A stretch of 64,000 nt of DNA from Apostichopus japonicus (Eukaryota; Echinodermata; Holothuroidea; Aspidochirotida; Stichopodidae): NCBI RefSeq assembly GCF_037975245.1, contig NC_092576.1, positions 16,946,111-17,010,110 of the forward strand. The letters are read 5' to 3'. The notes beneath the pieces were generated by a model, which had not been told where the DNA came from, ran no database searches, and saw nothing but the letters and a program-made list of their open reading frames with translations. This document shows positions 58,733 through 64,000 of this stretch, piece by piece; the first letter of the stretch is position 1; each line of letters begins with the position of its first letter. The translations under genes and the position numbers were made by a program.

Positions 58733-60010
58733 GGCAGCTTAAAGTGGCATATATGAGAGTTATATCAGCCCTACAGAAACATGCTTGCGAGGGCAAACAG
58801 TGGTAACATTATATCTTCATTCAAGGAGATCATGCTAACAACATTAAAAACTATTGAAATGTATTAAAAGGGTTCTGTCTAATACTCTTTGGCTCCCACC
58901 CCCCCCCCTAACACCCTCCCCATAGTGCACTATGCATATTTGTATACATGCATACAGTATGTGACTGACTTCTACTGCAAAGAGACTGCATAAACATGCA
59001 TTCAAGGTATACTGAATTATTGGTATGGTCCACAGTGTGCACTATATATGTGTGTACATGTTCAGTACAGTGTTATTTTACACCAAGTACTATTAAATAC
59101 ACACTGTCCAAAATAATGAACAGTATACACTGTATGAACTGTACATGTATTTACTGGTTAAACATTCCTTTTAAATTATTGAAAGTCTTTTAATTTATTG
59201 AATTAGCAAAAGAATTATACACTACATTGCAAATATTTAAAAAGACATTGAAATATGCACTATGCACTATACTGTATATGTGTGTACATGTTCAGTACAG
59301 TGTTGTTCTACACCAATTACTATTAAATAAACACTGTCCAAAAACATGTACAGTACACACTGCACATTTATGTACTGGTTAAACATTCTTTTTAAATTAT
59401 TGAAAGTCTTTTAATTATTGAATTAGCAAAAGCATACACTTAATTGCAAATATTTAAAATGATATTGAAATATGCACAGTATTGAATGGAATGACCAGTA
59501 CACAGTGTGTACTGTACATGATTGTGGACAGTGTGTATTTATTTAGTGCTTGGTGTAAAAATAACACTGTACTGAACATTTACACACATATATAGTGCAC
59601 ACTGTATGTATGCACTGGTTCACATTCATATTCTAATCTGATATAGGGTTGGGTAGAGGATGTGGGTGGGAGGGGGTGAGTTACATGCATACAGACAATT
59701 TGAAGCAGAAGATTACCTTACCAAATAATTCAGTATACCTTGAATGCATGTTTATGCAGTCTCTTTGCAGTATTAAAATTCAGTCACATATGCATACAAA
59801 TCTGCATAGTGCACTATGGGGAGGGTGCTGGGGGGGGGTGAGAGGGAGTCAAAGAGTACTAGACAGAACCCTTTTAATAAATAACATTTCAATAGTTTCT
59901 AATGTTGTTTTACATGGTCTCCTTGAATGAAGATACAATGTTACCACTGTTTGCCCTCGCAAGCATGTTTCTGTAGGGCTGATGTAACTCTCATGAGCCA
60001 CTTTAAGTTG
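58733..60010. repeat. Large foldback repeat inside the relic's intron
   Basis: The left arm (about 58733-59150) and right arm (about 59480-60010) are reverse complements, about 85-90% identical, sharing 'catgcttgcgagggcaaaca', 'aaaagggttctgtcta' and 'gactgcataaacatgcattc'. The inner part includes a ~235-bp direct duplication (about 59035-59270 and 59275-59480) marked by 'gtgtgtacatgttcagtaca'. The right arm has an extra ~90-bp G-rich piece (59640-59710). No ORF of note. Confidence 0.85.
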
Positions 60011-60307
60011 GTTGCTAGGCGGGGTCGTAACCTAGCAACGAAAAAGTTTCAAATTTTTTTTGTTGCCCAATTTCATCCTTTGAGACATATGGCAGGACAC
60101 CATATCAGTTCCAGGCGATTCTAAGAGGGTCGACGTGGAATCGACCCAAAAATCTGTTGATTTGGCATGGATTGACCCATATATCATTTACATTATTTCT
60201 CAAATGATATTGGATCAAAACTCAAATCAATATTTCTTTTCTGATATCGTAAACCCTGTATCAGTTAAGAGTTTATTTTGTATCATAATATGTTCTATTT
60301 TTACTAG

Positions 60308-60466
60308 GTCAAAAGGAGAGCAGTAACATCTTGCCCGCACTAAGGCGTGCCAGGTTTCTTTGGAACTGAATACCCTTATAGTCGATGGAATGGACCAATC
60401 AAAGACTGATCTGCCACATTTTGTCCAGAGTGAAAAGGATGTAAAACATCCACATCCACATAACAG
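60308..60466 (+). pseudogene. DUF7869-like relic: DGMDQ exon
   Basis: Acceptor tgttctatttttactag, donor AACAG|gtcagt. The frame reads SKGEQ, stop, HLARTKACQVSLELNTLIVD, then GMDQSKTDLPHF. The DGMDQ.KT.LP motif probably holds the first catalytic Asp of the family. The stop is a TAA codon five codons into the exon. Confidence 0.65.
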
Positions 60467-61777
60467 GTCAGTACTGTATTATCATGGAGGTCTGTTTTAC
60501 CTCCATGGTATTGTGAAGTGACCTAAGAGTGCACAAGACGGAAAGTGTTTATGTCATTATAAGTGTAAACATCACGTTTTCTGGTTTCCTAGAAATTGTA
60601 ATCCTACAGTATGAAATTGTAATGTCATGTTGGTGTATAGTACAGTATGTATGTGCGTGAGCAGTATGTGTGTGTGGGTGTTTATACAGGGTGTTTGTTT
60701 GTATGATGCCTTGTTTTACAACACAATGTCTCAAGAGGGGAAGCTTGATTATCTTCATAAATAGTATAAGGATGGACACCTAAGGTTACAAGAAGTCTAG
60801 TGTTCCTATTGTTTTGGTTGAGGTCAAATCAATTCTGTTCTTTATTTTGTTGTTCTGATAAAGATTATGGCCTTAGTATCCATCAAATATTATGTGACTG
60901 TTTTGTTTTGTTTGTTAAAGCACATAGTAGGTTAATTATCAAACTTTATTTAATAGCAGAAAACAAGTAATAACAACCTCTTTATCATACATGTCAATGA
61001 AGTAGTATATATTCATTCTTCTCTTTCTTTTCAGGTGTCCTAATTCACACTAAAGGTCCATGTGACAAGTTTGCATATATGTTATGACTGATCTGAAGCA
61101 TATCCAACATGATTCAAACATGACCATTACATGCAATTTGTGGACACTAGTGAAGCACAAGGATACTCTTGGGAAGGATCTGTTTTTGCAAATGGATAAT
61201 TGTTACAGGGAGAATTAGAACCGCTATCTTCTGTCCTTCTGCCCTTCTGCTCCTTGCTTTTAGAGTTGAAGATCTTCAGAGCGGTGATATATATAAATGT
61301 TATAACTTTGCTAAAGAAGTTATTGAAGTATCTGACTATATTCAAGTTGGAAATATAGCAGCCGTAAACCTCATTGATTCAAGCACACGACCATACTTTG
61401 GAGAAGTCACTAAAATTTAAAAGGATGAGGTTATTTTACATTGGATGAAGGGATCCTGGACTGGAGACTGGAAACTGCTAGACTGTGGCCAAGGAAGAAA
61501 TAAGCAGCCATACACACCATCAGTTTCTTTCCATTCCTTAATGTTCTGGGACTTTAATTTAACCCATAAAAATCGCCTTCCAAAGAGGGAAGTCTGTGAC
61601 TTGAAAGAAAGATATGCAGCTATAGATAAAGAATTTGAGCTGAATAACTAGGAAACCTTATGTTTTACACATACTATTGATTGGGCAGTGTGTACTCTTA
61701 TTTTTTACAACAACTTGTGTAAAAGAAGATATGTAGTTTTGAGAAACACACACAATTTTGTTGGTGTATTGCTACAC

Positions 61778-63500
61778 TTAACTGGTTGGGGCGTACTGGT
61801 ACGCCCAAAAGATATATACAATTTATCATAGTGGTATATTTCAACACTTAACTGGTTGGGGCGTACTGGTACGCCCCAAAGATATGTACAATTTATCATA
61901 GTGGTCTATTGCTACACTTAACTGGTTGGGGCGTACTGGTACGCCCCAAAGATATATACAATTTATCATAGTGGTCTATTGCTACACTTAACTGGTTGGG
62001 GCGTACTGGTACGCCCCAAAGATATATACAATTTATCATAGGGGTGTATTTCTACTCTAAACTGGTTGGGGCGTACTGGTACGCCCCAAAGATATATACA
62101 ATTTATCATAGTGGTATATTTCAACACTTAACTGGTTGGGGCGTACTGGTACGCCCCAAAGATATATACAATTTATCATAGTGGTCTATTGCTACACTTA
62201 ACTGCTTGGGGCGTACTGGTACGCCCCAAAGATATATACAATTTATCATAGTGGTCTATTGCTACACTTAACTGGTTGGGGCGTACTGGTACGCCCCAAA
62301 GATATATACAATTTATCATAGGGGTGTATTTCTACTCTAAACTGGTTGGGGCGTACTGGTACGCCCCAAAGATATATACAATTTATCATAGTGGTATATT
62401 TCAACACTTAACTGGTTGGGGCGTACTGGTACGCCCCAAAGATATATACAATTTATCATAGTGGTCTATTGCTACACTTAACTGCTTGGGGCGTACTGGT
62501 ACGCCCCAAAGATATATACAATTTATCATAGTGGTCTATTGCTACACTTAACTGGTTGGGGCGTACTGGTACGCCCCAAAGATATATACAATTTATCATA
62601 TTGGTGTATTGCTACACTTAACTGGTTGGGGCGTACTGGTACGCCCCAAAGATATATACAATTTATCATAGTGGTATATTTCAACACTTGACTGGTTGGG
62701 GCGTACTGGTACGCCCCAAAGATATGTATATAATTAATCATAGTGGTGTATTGCTACACTTAACTGGTTGGGGCGTACTGGTACGCCCCAAAGATATATA
62801 CAATTTATCATAGTGGTCTATTGCTACACTTAACTGGTTGGGGCGTACTGGTACGCCCCAAAGATATATACAATTTATCATAGTGGTCTATTGCTACACT
62901 TAACTGGTTGGGGCGTACTGGTACGCCCCAAAGATATATACAATTAATCATAGTGGTGTATTGCTACACTTAACTGGTTGGGGCGTACTGGTACGCCCCA
63001 AAGATATATACAATTTATCATATTGGTATATTGCTACACTTAACTGGTTGGGGCGTACTGGTACGCCCCAAAGATATATACAATTTATCATAGTGGTATA
63101 TTTCAACACTTAACTGGTTGGGGCGTACTGGTACGCCCCAAAGATATGTATATAATTAATCATAGTGGTGTATTGCTACACTTAACTGGTTGGGGCGTTC
63201 TGGTACGCCCCAAAGATATATACAATTTATCATAGTGGTCTATTGCTACCCTTAACTGGTTGGGGCGTACTGGTACGCCCCAAAGATAAATACAATTTAT
63301 CATAGAGGTGCATTTCTACACTTAACTGGTTGGGGCGTACTGGTACGCCCCAAAGATATATACAATTTATCATAGTGGTGTATTGCTACACTTAACTGGT
63401 TGGGGCGTATTGGTACGCCCCAAAGATAGAACTTATTACAAGTAGAGGTGTATTGCTACACTTAACTGGTTGGGGTGTATTGGAACGCCCCAAAGATACA
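61778..63500. repeat. 70-bp satellite array with GGGGCGTAC..GTACGCCCC hairpin
   Basis: About 25 head-to-tail units of 70 bp. Each has the core GGGGCGTACTGGTACGCCCC (9-bp arms, 2-base loop) followed by 'aaagatatatacaatttatc', 'atagtggt.tatt.c.acac' and 'ttaactggttg'. Two identical blocks 280 bp apart (61996 and 62276) show a four-unit higher-order repeat. A variant with 'gatatgtatataattaatca' recurs 420 bp apart (62721 and 63140), a six-unit period. The hairpin is almost invariant, while the rest varies at a few positions. ORFs reading 'VRPKDIYN' are by-products. Confidence 0.95.
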
Positions 63501-64000
63501 AACAAAAATTGTACAGTATATCCATTTTGCCCCAAAATGACTATTTATCAAAAAATACTTGTATTTTATGTTCGCTTTGGGAAAATCATACCAAAAATAA
63601 TCATATATTAAATTTTTGCTATGTTTTGTCAACTTGATTGATAAAAATCTTTGCTTTTGTTAGTAAGTGATGGTTTATTCAAAATTCAGTGAATGTTATA
63701 ACTAAATTGCTTAATTTGTTAGTATCTGTAACAGCAAACTCTTTTAAGACATCTAATCCACCAGAATAGAGATAAAATGTTTATGTCTGCTCGTTTTACT
63801 ATGAATTAACAAGGTAACACTGTTGTGTTAAATTATTCCATGTAAATGGCTATGTATCCGGCATTTCTGAATAAATGTATATTTACAGAATTTTACAAAT
63901 AAGAAATGTTACATGCAAATAAATGGGAAAATACGCAACATATTTCAAATGTCATATTTTTCATGTACTTATACAATGCAAAAACCAGGCCTTGGTTAAC
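63500..64000. other. AT-rich tail of the window
   Basis: No ORF, splice site pair or repeat that I can support. 'aataaa' hexamers occur by composition. Confidence 0.4.

Larger units (their letters stand above)
54915..61651 (+). pseudogene. Multi-exon relic of a DUF7869-family, transposase-like protein
   Basis: Coding pieces in order: 54937-55155 (QYLSDVQDFLTGLHSLHK..., stop); 55511-56064 in three frames (acidic, then KKRRRRNQAFDPL); 56084-56449 (AWMRCLFEHIGDYMPHKTEV then HLPVSYTK); 57631-57742 (CGWYLKEVAERTRRSGKKNE); 60308-60466 (LIVDGMDQSKTDLPHFVQSE); 61035-61651 (DLFLQMDNCYREN, stop, NRYLLSFC; later LQSGDIYKCYNFAKEV and a C-terminus). IDGMDQ.KT.LP and LQ.DN..REN.N are, from my memory, hallmarks of proteins annotated DUF7869, whose Asp residues suggest a DDE/RNase-H-like transposase. 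Several splice junctions keep phase (57742 to 60308). At least four frameshifts and stops, including TAG after REN and TAA in VTKI*KDEV, and loss of the expected GHTH.DID region make it dead. Confidence 0.66.

Noticed and set aside
61996-62741. Repeated 61-residue ORFs (VRPKDIYNLS type)
   Set aside because: The frame follows the 70-bp satellite unit; all frames are equally repetitive and there is no start context.

Overview
The window is nuclear DNA from a multicellular animal. It is AT-rich, with short coding exons bounded by GT..AG splice sites in long introns, TA/ATT microsatellites and many decayed transposable elements. There are no operons and no prokaryotic gene structure. Cys-loop receptor and leucine-rich-repeat (LRR) exons, 'TGACCTTTG'-rich repeats, GGCGTAG-ended hAT/MITE repeats and a DUF7869-like relic suggest a marine invertebrate. 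An echinoderm is my guess, but it rests on general impression and not on a decisive marker. Most listed ORFs without splice context are noise.

Layout. 0.2-4.9 kb (minus): 5' half of a nicotinic-type Cys-loop receptor gene (signal-peptide exon, ligand-binding exons, Cys-loop exon), with a LINE remnant in an intron; the rest runs off the left edge. 5.7-6.0 kb: a THAP-domain relic with a CRE-like site upstream. 8.0-9.2 kb (minus) and 9.8 kb (plus): exon-like segments of unidentified genes. 14.9-19.6 kb: an exon of an unidentified plus-strand gene split by a 4.5-kb CACTA-like transposon, which itself contains a 1.1-kb foldback repeat. 21.4-22.1 kb: a 250-bp unit in triplicate. 23.0-23.6 kb: LINE and Penelope-like remnants. 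24.1-29.1 kb: a local segmental duplication lying upstream of an LRR gene (29.4-32.8 kb, plus). 33.2-34.5 kb: an 88-bp satellite with hairpins. 35.9-38.5 kb: a 2.7-kb repeat element with internal ~396-bp repeats.

40.8-41.8 kb (minus): the last two exons of a lysine-rich protein. 43.4-46.9 kb: a second LINE remnant, two copies of an hAT-like MITE, two LRR exons (minus) and an hAT transposase C-terminus relic; a third MITE copy is at 50.5 kb. 53.2-54.4 kb: an inverted pair of promoter-like sequences. 54.5-61.7 kb (plus): a broken multi-exon relic of the DUF7869 transposase-like family, with a 1.3-kb foldback in an intron. 61.8-63.5 kb: a 70-bp satellite array whose hairpin core nearly matches that of the 88-bp satellite 28 kb away.

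The intact genes do not form one pathway. The recurring theme is mobile and satellite DNA built on inverted repeats: CACTA ends, three large foldbacks or inverted pairs, hAT/MITE ends, and two satellites sharing one hairpin. All assignments come from reading the sequence by eye; no database search was possible.
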